A stretch of DNA of 64,000 bases from Megaleporinus macrocephalus (lineage: Eukaryota; Chordata; Actinopteri; Characiformes; Anostomidae): NCBI GenBank assembly GCA_021613375.1, contig CM038703.1, positions 20,262,194 to 20,326,193 on the forward strand, in the 5' to 3' direction. The position numbers were made by a program, and so were the translations under genes. Below the pieces are notes generated by a model. That model ran no database searches. It was not told where the DNA came from and saw only the letters and a program-made list of their open reading frames with translations. This document shows positions 13,701-23,899 of the stretch, piece by piece. Every line of letters starts with the position of its first letter. The first letter of the stretch is position 1.

Positions 13701-13912
13701 GTAACGTGCTTCGAGCAGTCGAAACAATTGATGCGCTGGCTTTGAAAGAAAGAGGGCCATAACGGAAGCAGGTCTGCACGATGAGACAAAAACATAAGCC
13801 GTAAATAAAAGAAAAAGGGAGGGAAGAGTGACAAAAACAATGCATTCTGGAGGGAGGAGTAACTGGCGCCATTGCGCTTGGTGGTAAAATATTACACAAA
13901 CGACGCACCTAC
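10701..13912. other. Non-coding stretch, possible intron
   Basis: Nothing recognisable. A minus-strand open frame at 13048-13338 has a weak acceptor just upstream but no known motif. Several balanced-composition segments (for example 12060-12400) could be conserved non-coding sequence, which cannot be judged from one genome. Confidence 0.4.
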
Positions 13913-13982
13913 CATCTTCACGTGGGGTCACCTCAATGTGTGGCACTTTGTTATTCTGAAGTGAAGACTTAGTCCAATTGTC
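13913..13982 (-). CDS. Candidate second coding exon of the unidentified MADHG gene
   Basis: On the minus strand an acceptor (ctattgcag) precedes 70 bases ending at a donor (GAAGATG/gtaggt). Entered in phase 0 from the start exon at 14856-14906, it reads DNWTKSSLQNNKVPHIEVTP followed by RED, and leaves in phase 1. This is a polar, plausible protein segment that I do not recognise. The same open frame also extends upstream past the acceptor to 14108. A YY1-type AAGATGGCGGC word sits at 14028-14038 on the minus strand, so this could instead be an alternative first exon starting near 14040-14100. Confidence 0.4.
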
Positions 13983-14027
13983 CTGCAATAGATTGGGTCC
14001 TGTGTTACGCAGTCTGCGGCATGCCCA

Positions 14028-14038
14028 GCCGCCATCTT
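14028..14038 (-). promoter_or_regulatory. YY1-type motif
   Basis: The minus strand reads AAGATGGCGGC, the word YY1 binds just downstream of many vertebrate transcription starts. It lies inside the promoter-like block, which suggests a minus-strand start near 14.05 kb. The ATG inside it opens only a short frame that stops before the next donor, so it is probably not a start codon. Confidence 0.45.
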
Positions 14039-14855
14039 TAATCGCGCCTGGGTTCAGCTGGTGATGGTCCTCTCCCCTGCATCGTCCCTTCTCTTCTAGT
14101 GCTTTCAACCCTGCCCCCCCCTTCTCAGACTGTTATTGGGGGGGTTCTTCTTTTCTTACTGACATCATATCGCCGTATCGACAGGCTCCTGGGCCACTCG
14201 ATAGGGGGGCAGCGTGAACATGGAGCACTGGCTGCTACGCTTCGCCACGTCGCTTATTCTCCGAGCACGCTCCACTCTCTCCAAAACATATCCTCCAAAA
14301 ACAAAAATTCATCCCAGATCTGAGGCCTTTGATCTGACGAAGGCCCGAATTTAAAGCCCCCTCTTCCAAAGAGAGTGTTTGAAGATGGCGTTCTCTCAGA
14401 TGTTCCAAGTAATGAGATTTAGAGTGCTATGATTAATCTAGGCCAATTTTATACACATACAGCCGTGCACATAGACGAACACAAAAGACATGAACCTAGA
14501 CATAGTCTGACCGATCAAATTAAGTTTCCTCGGCGGGTCCTCGCGCTCGCAAATTAGGGAGAAAAATGTATCAAAACCTGAACAAGAGCCCAGTTGGAGT
14601 TCTTTGATCGCGGTTTGCAAAAAAGAAATTGATCTGAGCAGCCTTTGACAATAATTTCGTGAAGCCACGCTTCTTCTTTTTTTTTTTTCCCGCGTCCATT
14701 CTTTCCCATGGCCATCGTCCATCCGACCATACCAAATTTATCAACCTTTTCCCCCGTTTTTATTGTTGGCGCTTAATGCTAATCTTGTTAGCCCAGTCTC
14801 TGTCTTGTTTCATGGAGTACTCTATGCTAAGTCTCAAAATGGATGATGCTCTCAC

Positions 14856-14906
14856 CTGCCTCTCCTGCTGGGTGTCTCCTCCGCTGTGATTTCCGTGGTC
14901 CGCCAT
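14856..14906 (-). CDS. Start exon of an unidentified minus-strand gene
   Basis: On the minus strand an ATG in good context (cagtcATGG) at 14906 opens 17 codons, MADHGNHSGGDTQQERQ, ending exactly at a consensus donor (GGCAG/gtgaga). The 5' flank is GC-rich and carries an NF-Y CCAAT box about 135 bases upstream, so the transcription start is probably near 14.97 kb. I do not recognise this N-terminus. The short Gln/His/Gly-rich leader is typical of nuclear or regulatory proteins but does not name a family. The exon at 13913-13982 follows in phase. Later exons must lie further left, perhaps 3688-3879 or beyond the edge. Confidence 0.6.
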
Positions 14907-15036
14907 GACTGGGCGCAGTCGCTTACTTGCCACCCTGGAGTACTTTCTAATACTCATGGTTCTGTTTCTGTTCCTTACTACTGTGTTGCTGAAAGATGTG
15001 CATCTTTACTTTATGTTGCAGCTTCAGCTCTGCGAG

Positions 15037-15044
15037 CTGATTGG
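15037..15044 (-). promoter_or_regulatory. CCAAT box (NF-Y type)
   Basis: The minus strand reads CCAATCAG about 135 bases upstream of the ATG at 14906, the usual distance and form for an NF-Y site in a TATA-less vertebrate promoter. Confidence 0.55.
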
Positions 15045-15419
15045 TGGACGCGAGGACCAGATGATAGACCTCGAAACCCTATTGTAACTATGGCAACAGA
15101 CCCCACAGGCACAAGTGATTTGCTCCTAATTGCTAGGTAAACATTAGACATAGAGCTGGATCTGATCACAGTGAGAGATGAGACTCGGGCGGTGATGACT
15201 ACAAAAATCAAACAAGCTTTGAAAATGCAAGGACAGCTGAGCACAGTGCAGTCCATCCTGAGCGGGATGAGGGAAAAAAAGAAAAAAAGGGGGGAAGCAC
15301 ACTGGTAAAGAACACCAGTCCTTTTCATAACACTGTTTACAGAACTGCAATTTCATTTGTTATTTTATGTTGGTAGGATGAGTGGTATTTTAATCTAAAA
15401 ATAAAAATAAAATAACCAA

Positions 15420-15460
15420 AAAGGAAAAATGGAAAAAAAAGAAAGAAAGAAAGAAAGCGA
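15420..15460. repeat. A/G-rich tract with (GAAA)n
   Basis: Simple purine tract, about six GAAA units. Confidence 0.8.
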
Positions 15461-15592
15461 AACTGAACGGCGAATATAGAGAGAAAGCTCGCTAAGAAGA
15501 TCGGTGGAGACAGATGAGAATGGAGGGAAGAGAAATGTAGAGAGGGGGAAAAATGATATTGCCTTTGTTGGGTAATGTTATCAGCTGCTTAC

Positions 15593-15850
15593 CTTTCATA
15601 CAGATTTCACACTTGCTTGTCTGGTAGCAGCCAGGGTCAGAGGCAGCAAACTCTTCCCACAATGCCCGATTTTCCATTCAAAACATCCTTGGTGTTGCCT
15701 GCCACTTGCATTTGCGTAGACACCGCCACACTTAAAGCAAATTCGCCGTACACACTTTGTCTTGTTCGCAGGACCCCCTTGTCCTGCTGCATTTAGAATC
15801 GCGTCGGCTGGCAATGGAGTGCTAGCGAAGAGGCAGTTGAGATCCCTCAC
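15593..15850 (-). promoter_or_regulatory. Possible alternative 5' exon of the MADHG gene
   Basis: A minus-strand segment of higher GC content ends in a good donor (TATGAAAG/gtaagc, boundary at 15593). It is open in two frames, one reading ...CYQTSKCEICMKG. With the start exon 700 bases downstream, the simplest reading is an alternative upstream leader exon. A coding role with paired Cys residues cannot be excluded. The start of the exon is not defined. Confidence 0.3.
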
Positions 15851-15899
15851 GCCGCACGTACAAAAACAGCAGAGCGACTACTGAAAAAAGAAAGTCACG

Positions 15900-18800
15900 G
15901 GATAAAATAGCAGCTGGCCTGTAGTCTCAGCAGCCCCACAGCACACCAGAGTAAGGGCTCATCTGTTAGGATCTTGGGGTTTTAGGGGGAGGGGGGGTCA
16001 TTCTTTAGTAGAGAAGAGAAAACGTATGTACTAAAATACAAAAGATAAATCAATAAAGTAACAATTTGAAACGTTATGGAAGTTGTAAAGAATTCAGCAC
16101 AAATTCTTTACCTGGTCACTGCATTATAAATTTGATATTAGCTCATTTGAGCAACATGTTAACAAATTATTAATTAACAAGGAACACAACAGTTGCTTGT
16201 TTTCTGTGTGAAAGTTTTTTTACTATTTAATTTAATTCAGTGCAAGGGATTTTGCTGTTGACAATCGTTTGACAATTGCCCTAGGATGTGCAGTGCTGCA
16301 TTATAACAAAACTAAATCTCAGGCTTGCACTATACTATGCACACAGACTTTAGAATGTTCTTTGACTGAAAAAGTAAAAGTTGATTCTGATTTAGATTTT
16401 TCTGAACATAAGTCACAGAAATTTGTTTTTGTGATTTGAAGTCTAACACCTTTTTTATTACATCTACTTCATCAAAATAAAACTTGCAAACCAGTATGTA
16501 AGTATATAAGATAAAATTGTTGCCCAGCAATTTTAAAATTACACTTTAGGAGAACAATGAAACTGTCCAGCCCTAATAGGCTGACATGCTGGCAAAGTCA
16601 TCACATTATAAATCATTTTAGTATACTGCAGAAGAGATTATCTACCTATTATGCAACATAATAAAAAATAATAAAAAAGTAATCATAAATAAACATAGTA
16701 GTGAAACAGCACAAATAAAAATCCACAATGCTCCACCTCAGATTTTGGGATCAGATGGAAAGTAATAACAATTTAGGTCACACAAACCTTTTGTTGTGCC
16801 CAAATACTTGTACAACAGTACAACAATACTTTCTACTATAATACATTGAACTCTTATTAAGATAAAATTTAGGGCAAGCAATTTTATTTCAATACATTTT
16901 CTGAATCTAGCGACCTACAATAAGGCTTTATAGATGATATAACCTACAGTACGTTCACCTACTGTAATTTTTATCACACATGATTTGCATATAAGATGGC
17001 AAATCACCAAATATGTGACAGGACGACTTCTCCAAGCTCTGATCAGCAGACGATCCCCTATACTCCATTGTTCCAAGAGAAATTCTAGACCTTGGTGCTG
17101 GAAAAAGTAAATGAATAGGAAAAAGTACTAAACCCATAAAATGATAGCTACCAAAGTTATCAAATTCGAAGACCGCAATGTGAAATGACACCAAAGGTGT
17201 GTCCTAAAAGTGGGAAAATGCACAAACTATCCTGAGGGGACATAGGTGTGTCAGAACAAAGTATCCTGTTTCCAGTTAATATAACAAAAAACGCTTATGA
17301 CAAACAACACATTTACATTAATCCTCCCAAAGTAACCCAGTTACAGTTCCTATTCCAGTGTTTCTAATCACAGTTAAAAATGAATAGAGCTGCTTCCACG
17401 GTCACGCGTACACACACGAGAGCCCCTTCAAAAATGTAACAACGGGTCCATCTCAGTTCCAGGCATTATGGTGAGATCATAGTTACTGTATCATGTTATC
17501 TATGTTCCCTTGAAGGACACTGTCTCTCATTTTAGCCTTGGATTATTGATCAGGGTTTCTTTTCATGAGCTACTTGTTCTTCGGAAACACAAGACACAAG
17601 TTGCTTTGTATTCTCAGCAGAATACAACGAGGAGACCAGAAAGCTGAGCAGCATATGAATAAAAATCCCCCATTAAGAGGTAGGCCGTGGCTGAGAAATG
17701 GTTGTAAGGTTGTGCTGCTGCATTGATTTCAAATCAATGAGGGGTGAAGACGCTCGGTGCGCCGAATCAATCTTGCATAACATTACGAATCACCTCAAAG
17801 CCCAGTCCATCCCCTATGATGGCTGGATAAAGTGGGCAAGCAAGATGTGCTTGACTGACTTTGAGAAGCACAACATGTGAACTTGGGAGGTACTTTTTTT
17901 TAGTTTTTCTCTCTCTCTCTCTACAGTCTGTCCATTCTGTTGAACTTCGATATTGGGAAGCCACAAGAAAATGTATTCGTTAGACATGTGTCTCAGGAGC
18001 AATGTTATTCTAACTAATGTGCATTTCTAATGGTTGGCAATGTTATTCTTGCTTATGCATTTCTAATGACGGATGATTTCAGAAGCGGAATCATCCATCC
18101 ATGTTATTTCATTTGTAGGTTCCCTCACTGGAACCAATTACCTCTGTTTTTAATTCTCTTCTAAATTTACTTCAATCCATTTGTACATATGCATTACGTA
18201 CCACCGGCACACATGGACTGACAGAGAACCAGACAGGTGCTTATAATGGGAAAGTATAGAAGACAAGTGAGCATAACAGTCACCTCATCTGCGTGTTCCA
18301 TTCCGCTCATTCCCGATAGTAATGAGCTGTATTCATTCATAAAGGCCTTTGAAATAACCCTGGGGTGTGTTATCAAATGAACAGCCAAAAGGCAGACACT
18401 TCTCTCAGCAGTTCTGACGAAGGTAGAGCTTGCCTGAACTCATGCATATTGTATTATGAACTAACTCAGTGAGCAACTCAAACGAAAGAACTATGAATAT
18501 CAATTCACTATTTCAAACTAGTTTGCAGCAGAAGAGTCAGTTTTCCCGTTGTTTTACCCCCCTCTCCTCGCCAGAACGTATTCATAGGAACTGTCTATGC
18601 ACCTACAGACACATGGTGTTGATGAGGTTTATCACTGCCTGAGAATTTTACAAAAATGCACCAAAAGGCCTGCACAGATTACAGAACAATCTCCAAAAAC
18701 ATACCTCTCTTACACCCCAGTTCTGCAATTCAGAGATACCAACAGCACAGAGCTGGGGTTTCAGCTCAAGAGAGAAGCTCCTCTCCCCATCTTTATGCTG

Positions 18801-19190
18801 CTGCTCCCCCTCCCACCTCTAGCTGTCTCCCACTCTCCCAGAGGTGCTTGTTTATTCCTCCCTTCAGGCTGTAAGACTGAAGCCTGGGCCTGCCATGAAA
18901 GAACACACACAGAACAAGGGGAGATTAAAGGACACCGAGATATAAGCAGTGCATCTGACCATACCATCTGTGCTACTTGAAACATTATTTTATTTTTTTA
19001 TCTTGCACTCATGCACAGAACATGTAAGCTAGAACAAACACCACATAACAGGGAAATGCACATATACGTTTATATTATTTTACATAAGAAAGTAAATGAG
19101 TGATGGTAGGATAATAGAGGAAACACATAAATATAAATATTCTGAACAGAAGAGTGGAAGACATGAAAGTGGCAAGTAGCCTTTGGGCAG
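15900..19190. other. Stretch without recognisable gene
   Basis: AT-rich sequence with a short CT run at about 17909-17922. No splice-bounded coding exon or RNA gene was recognised. Confidence 0.45.
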
Positions 19191-19192
19191 AA

Positions 19193-20225
19193 ATACAACC
19201 CTGTTTCCAAAAAGGTTGGGACACTGTGAAAAACTTAAATAAAAATAGAATCCAACAATATGGAGACCATTTAAACCCTATATTAAATTGAAAGCAGTAC
19301 ACAGATAACACATCAAATGTTGAAACTGGTATGTTCTATTACTTTTGAAAAATATTTGCCAGTTTTGAGTTTGGTCCTAGAAACACATTTCTAAAACGTT
19401 TGGGACAGGAGTTACAAAACATTGGTTAAGTTATGTAATGTTAGTGCGACATCTCACAACTAATTACATTACTTTGGCTATAAAAATAGCCGTGTTTCAC
19501 AAGTAAAGATGGGGAGGGGTGCACCACTTTGGGAAACACTGCACAGACAAATAGTACAACAATTCAAGAACAACATTTCTTAATGTAAAATAACAAAGAA
19601 CTTGGGAATTTCATCATGTGCAGTACATGATATAATTAAAAGATTCAAAGAATTTGGAGAAATCTCTGTATGCAATGGACAAGGCTGAAAACCAATATAG
19701 CACTGGCATGACCTTCAGGCCCTTAGAAGGTACTGCATTCTGTTCTGGAAATCAGTGCATGGGCAGGAACCCTTTCAAATGCAAGATAAAACTCTACCAA
19801 ATAAGAAATATTTATAAAAATAGTAATGCTGCCTTCTCTGGGGCCAAGCTCATTTAGGATGGACTGCAGCAAAGAGGAAAAGTGTCCTGAGATCTGACGA
19901 ATTCATATTTGAAATTCTTTTTGGAAGTCATGGACGCTGCATCCTCTGGGCTAAAGAGAAAAGGGACCATCCGGCTTGTCAGTGCACAGTTCAAAAGCCA
20001 TCATCCCTGATGCATCAGTGCACATTGCAAGGATGACTTGCACGTCAGGAAAGGCACCATTAATGCTGAACTCCACGTTGTGGAGAAAAGTATGCTGCCA
20101 TCTTCAGAGTAGGCCTTGTGTATTCTACATGTATTTACAACAGCATGGCTCTGTAGTAAAAGAGTCAGTGTGGCTGAACTTGCCTGTCTGCTGTCCAGGT
20201 CTGTGACCAGCTGAAAACATGTGGT
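19193..20225 (+). mobile_element. Decayed Tc1/mariner-like transposon
   Basis: The left end (ccaaaaaggttgggacactg) is the terminal motif of a Tc1-like family widespread in fish. The interior keeps, in plus orientation and in order, pieces of the transposase gene. There is a start-like ATGGGGAGGGG at 19509, a helix-turn-helix-like stretch (HDIIKRFKEFGEISV near 19630), and a stretch corresponding to the catalytic DE region (tctgacgaattcatatttga, near 19890). Frameshifts and stops throughout, and loss of the 3' third, show it is inactive. The right boundary is approximate and abuts a (TA)n tract. A second relic of the same family lies at 44.9-45.4 kb. Confidence 0.8.
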
Positions 20226-20257
20226 GCATTATGTAACAAAAAACACGGAACTGTACC

Positions 20258-20261
<4 letters not shown>

Positions 20262-20335
<74 letters not shown>
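20262..20335. repeat. (TA)n microsatellite
   Basis: About 75 bases of uninterrupted TA, directly after the Tc1 relic, whose target-site preference is TA. Confidence 0.97.
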
Positions 20336-20341
<6 letters not shown>

Positions 20342-21154
20342 TTTAACAATTTAAAAATAATCTTTGTATTATTCTTCGTTAAAATGATCCGAACATAATT
20401 GTTTCTGTTTTTATTTAACTCTTTTTTGGAAATACAAAATAATTACACAAATATTATACAAATTATTTGCTTTCGAGCCTTAAGGAATATGATGCCTTGC
20501 TGGACCCTCGTATAATTTCAGAAAAAAAACTTTATAGGCATTTTTTTTACCTTAGCTTGGCAATATTTTTTCACATTTTATAATAATTGTTCTAATGCTA
20601 AGTATATGCCCAAAACCAAAATATTATAAAATACTTACCTGTTGATATCTTGTTGCTTTAGCTTACATAAGTTAGGTAGTTAGCATGCTGCAGCTAATTA
20701 CCACTGGCTAAGCCAGTTTAATACAGCAGTTTAGTTTTAAAATCAGAAATATCATTAAATTACACAATTTTGGGCATCCGTTGTCTTGCTGCATTGTTGC
20801 GGTTGTGGCGAAAATCTGCCTCAATCATTGCTTTTATCATTATCTCCATATATATAACCGAGGCTAGTAGCTACTCGCCATGCAGGACTCCAGGATTCTC
20901 AGCTCCGTCCTCTCAACAACGTCCTGTGAAAAACGTTGTTTGCTTTTGGTTTTCGTTCCTTACTCCGTTTCTCATAATTGTTTATTGCGACCTATATCAC
21001 GACGGGGAAAAGGAGCTGCAGTGCAGGACGTGAGGAACCCGTTTTTACGAGTTGTGCTGTTGTGATTTAAAGGTAATTAACGTTAAACTCGCTACTCACT
21101 CTTTCTCCTGCTGTACATTCGCCTTTGTCACTTGAACCGTCGAGCCTATTACAG

Positions 21155-21290
21155 AGAAAAACCCGGAATCGACAGAGTCGAAGAGTCGACTCCAAACACG
21201 ACTCTTGGAATCATCGGCCTAAAATCGAAGTTGCAAACATTCTAAAGTCGAAGAATCGACTCTTTTGGAATCGACTCCGTTACTACAAAC
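21155..21290. repeat. GAATCGACTC-rich repeat, probable hAT-type element end
   Basis: The words GTCGACTC, AATCGACTC and their complements recur at least five times in about 130 bases, in both orientations. Such arrays occur near the ends of hAT-type fish elements. The preceding GC-rich 20.77-21.06 kb segment may belong to it; no transposase domain is recognised. The class is inferred from pattern only. Confidence 0.4.
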
Positions 21291-21294
21291 TATA

Positions 21295-21456
21295 ATTCCT
21301 ACGACAGTTGTAACAACGTTATCTAACAACCTTGTGACAACATAGTGGCAACGTTGCTCCTTTAGACAACATAAAAAGCACCACCTTTTGACAACGTTGT
21401 AGGAAGGTAAGCAACGTTGTGGCAACGTTGTGACAACGTTATGTGTTTGCTGGGCT
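21295..21456 (-). repeat. ACAACGTT-type repeat, copy 1
   Basis: Dense ACAACGTTGT/GCAACGTTGTG words ending in atgtgtttgctgggc. Read on the minus strand it begins gcccagcaaacacataacgt and contains tggtgctttttatgttgtct. It matches copy 2 at 22521-22650 in opposite orientation. Confidence 0.7.
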
Positions 21457-22105
21457 ATCGCCACTACTAGCTACGTAAAAAAAGGGACACGGGAGCAGAA
21501 AACTGTTTCGACTACACAGCATCACCTTGTGGATGTTTAAAACATTACACGACAAGTAACCTTTTTCACACCGCGTACGTCGGACGGACAGGTGATTAAC
21601 AAGAGCAGATATTAATAAATTATATACTTTCTAAAGCATATTGAAAACTGGCTCTCTTATATCTGTTAAAATCTGTTCACGTTGGATCTCCAGAGAATCA
21701 CGTTTCAGCTCAGAGACGGGCTAGGCTAACTTTAGCGGCGGGTTATTAACGATAGGCCTAACGTTACTGTCCGAATTCTGAATGATCTGCTAGCAAACAA
21801 TTAAATAATATGAACCTAACTGTTTCTTTTTGCTTCATTGTTATAAATTTCAATCGGTCGTTTAAAGGTTCTTGGCTAATAAATGTTTTATGAACTTCCA
21901 CGTCGGTCATACATATATACATATATTTACAGGCATACATATAAATGTCCAGGATATGGCAAGCCACCATCTATATCTATAAAACTTATAAAAGAAGCAC
22001 CTGAAGGGATAACCAGCCCGTGCTGAAATGTGCTACGAAGCTGTGCAGGCGAAAGGTACGTGGATTGAGATATATATTACTTGCCCTGGTGAAATCGACG
22101 GCGCA

Positions 22106-22177
22106 GGCGCGGTGGCCAAGTGGTAAGGCGTCGGTCTCGTAAACCGAAGATCGCGGGTTCGAACCCCGTCCGTGCCT
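22106..22177 (+). tRNA. tRNA-Thr (anticodon CGT)
   Basis: A 72-base cloverleaf. The acceptor stem GGCGCGG pairs with CCGTGCC (one G-T pair). The D-arm is followed by anticodon stem TCGGT/ACCGA around loop CTCGTAA with anticodon CGT at 22138-22140, reading codon ACG. The T-arm is GCGGGTTCGAACCCCGT. There is no intron. Internal A-box (TGGCCAAGTGG) and B-box (GGTTCGAACCC) promoters are intact, and a run of five T directly after the gene terminates Pol III. As far as I recall, it is identical to the mammalian tRNA-Thr-CGT gene, so it looks functional despite sitting between repeats. Confidence 0.97.
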
Positions 22178-22181
22178 TTTT
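22177..22181 (+). terminator. Pol III terminator of tRNA-Thr
   Basis: T5 run at the 3' end of the tRNA gene. Confidence 0.8.
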
Positions 22182-22470
22182 AAGCAGAATGGAAAAGTCA
22201 GCTAAACGTTAAACTACGTAAATTCTCTACCGAAAACAGGCTTGCTGTGTTGTTAGAGGTGGTGAGCTGCTGGTTTAGCTTATCGCCCAGTTTGTCATAC
22301 CGGTTGATTCGCGTAACAGCACCAAAACAGCTGGTTTTGCTGGTGACCAACACATTAAAGGGTACCTGCACCGATACATAAAAAAATATTAAACGTAAAA
22401 AATAGTGGATTTTCCACTTTAACTTCCACTGCATCCATACAACATTTTCCAATTTCCCCTTGCGAATTAA

Positions 22471-22503
<33 letters not shown>

Positions 22504-22512
22504 GTCTATCTA
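22471..22512. repeat. (TATC)n microsatellite
   Basis: About ten TATC units with one TGTC variant near the end. Confidence 0.97.
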
Positions 22513-22520
22513 AGCTACGA

Positions 22521-22650
22521 CCCAGGAAACACACACAAAAGAGGTGCTTTTACGTTGTCTGAACAAGGTTGTCACAACGTTCTGAGGTATTACATTTCAA
22601 CGCTGTGGGCACTTAAACAGTACGTTGTCACAACGTAACTGTTTGCATGG
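22521..22650 (+). repeat. ACAACGTT-type repeat, copy 2 (inverted to copy 1)
   Basis: Begins cccaggaaacacacacaaaa, contains ggtgcttttacgttgtct and repeated GTTGTCACAACGT words, and ends near gtttgcatggga. It is the counterpart of 21295-21456 in the opposite orientation. Together they bracket about 1 kb that includes the tRNA. Confidence 0.65.
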
Positions 22651-22791
22651 GAGAAGTTGACGTCAGGTTGATCGGGTTTACCTAGGAATCCTCGTGACGT
22701 TGTCGCGTTACCGCTTTAACCAGCACGTGAACTGATTACACCCAGATCCCATATATATGTATTCACCTTTATAAGGTAATACCGATCGTAC

Positions 22792-22807
22792 AACAGTAGG
22801 GGGCAGC
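22792..22807 (+). promoter_or_regulatory. CTCF-like motif
   Basis: aacagtagggggcagc fits the vertebrate CTCF core (CCASNAGGGGGCRS) at most positions, plus orientation. Occupancy is unknown. Confidence 0.35.
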
Positions 22808-23289
22808 AAACAGCAAGAAATGCCCAGCGAGTTGAGATTGAGTTCAGTTTTCTTGCAGATTGATAAATCATTTGGCACTGCGATAAAGTCGTCTTTTCCA
22901 AAGTCTTTGCTCAAGCATCTGTATAAAACATGTGCAAGGTGTCCGTGCGGTACTGTACACGCTCCGCACACGGAGAAAAACGGGAGGGGGGAAAAGAAAA
23001 ACCCTCAACTCTTGTCACTACGTCTCAATGATTTCTAAGAACGTCTCTTCCCAGTTTCTATATTTGGAGATGATTTCTAGGAAAAATCTAACTGGCCGGA
23101 GCCCCGTATTCACTTCCACGCGTTTTAAACTTCGCTCCCTTTTAAAGCAACAGAAAAAAGGCGTGAGCTACAGACGTCCTAATCGTGATTTGAAGCTAAC
23201 GTCTTTGCCACCCCTTGACAGCGAGCATTACTAATGGCACTCAAACCTTGGCCGAAAACAAATTTAGCATACAATTGCTGTCTGTTGGA

Positions 23290-23503
23290 AACTGGATCTC
23301 CCCCTCCACGGCCTCATTTTTACCCCGTGGCGTGACCATGGAGCAATGTTTGAGGCGCTGGCGGTGAGATTTTTAACATGCAGAGAGTCAGGTCTAGCAG
23401 ACACTGCCGAGCTCTCCGCCAGGAGCAGCCTTAAAGGAACAACAGCTGATTAAAATCAGACAGACGTTATCTCACGGTGACCCGCTCGCCTGCCTGATCA
23501 ATG
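23290..23503 (+). promoter_or_regulatory. CpG-bearing block with possible first exon
   Basis: A GC- and CpG-richer block ends in a consensus donor (TGATCAATG/gtaagt, intron from 23504). The exon would end just after an ATG. Higher CpG density continues to about 23.88 kb. No coding exon is recognisable on the plus strand before the 3' end of pla2g10 at 42.3 kb, so this may be the start of a non-coding RNA, a gene with very distant exons, or a false positive. Direction and start are inference. Confidence 0.35.
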
Positions 23504-23899
23504 GTAAGTTGTTAAGAAACGGTAACCTTTTCGGCGTTTTCGCGCGATTTTAGCCTGTTATTAATCGGCGTGCCGTGGCTGGTCGGCGTTAACCAGCAGG
23601 TGTGAACGGCGTTCCGCGCAGCTAGCTGAGAATAATTTAAACCGATATCTGCTGCTGACGACATGATGATTTTGGTTAACGCTTAATATTTGGCGGTGGA
23701 CTTTTTCATGGCTGTCCGTTATCTCGTTAAATACTCCCGAAGAGGGGCTTCTGTCAGATTTGAGGAGGGTTTTTTTGAGGGGGGGTGTTGCTCCCCGACT
23801 GAGGCAGACAGACAGATTGTGTCTGAGAGAGTAACGTTAGGCTACCTGAACTCTCCGGGGAGCCGAAAACACTGTCTGGGACACAGTTAACGCCTAGCG

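Noticed and set aside
13638..14108. Whole 156-codon minus-strand frame starting MKALEEKGRC
   Set aside because: It runs through the donor at 13912 into the intron; only the 13913-13982 portion has splice support.
20770..21065. 87-codon frame with a hydrophobic segment in a CpG-rich patch
   Set aside because: Lies in a transposon-rich block next to hAT-like repeat words; no recognised domain.
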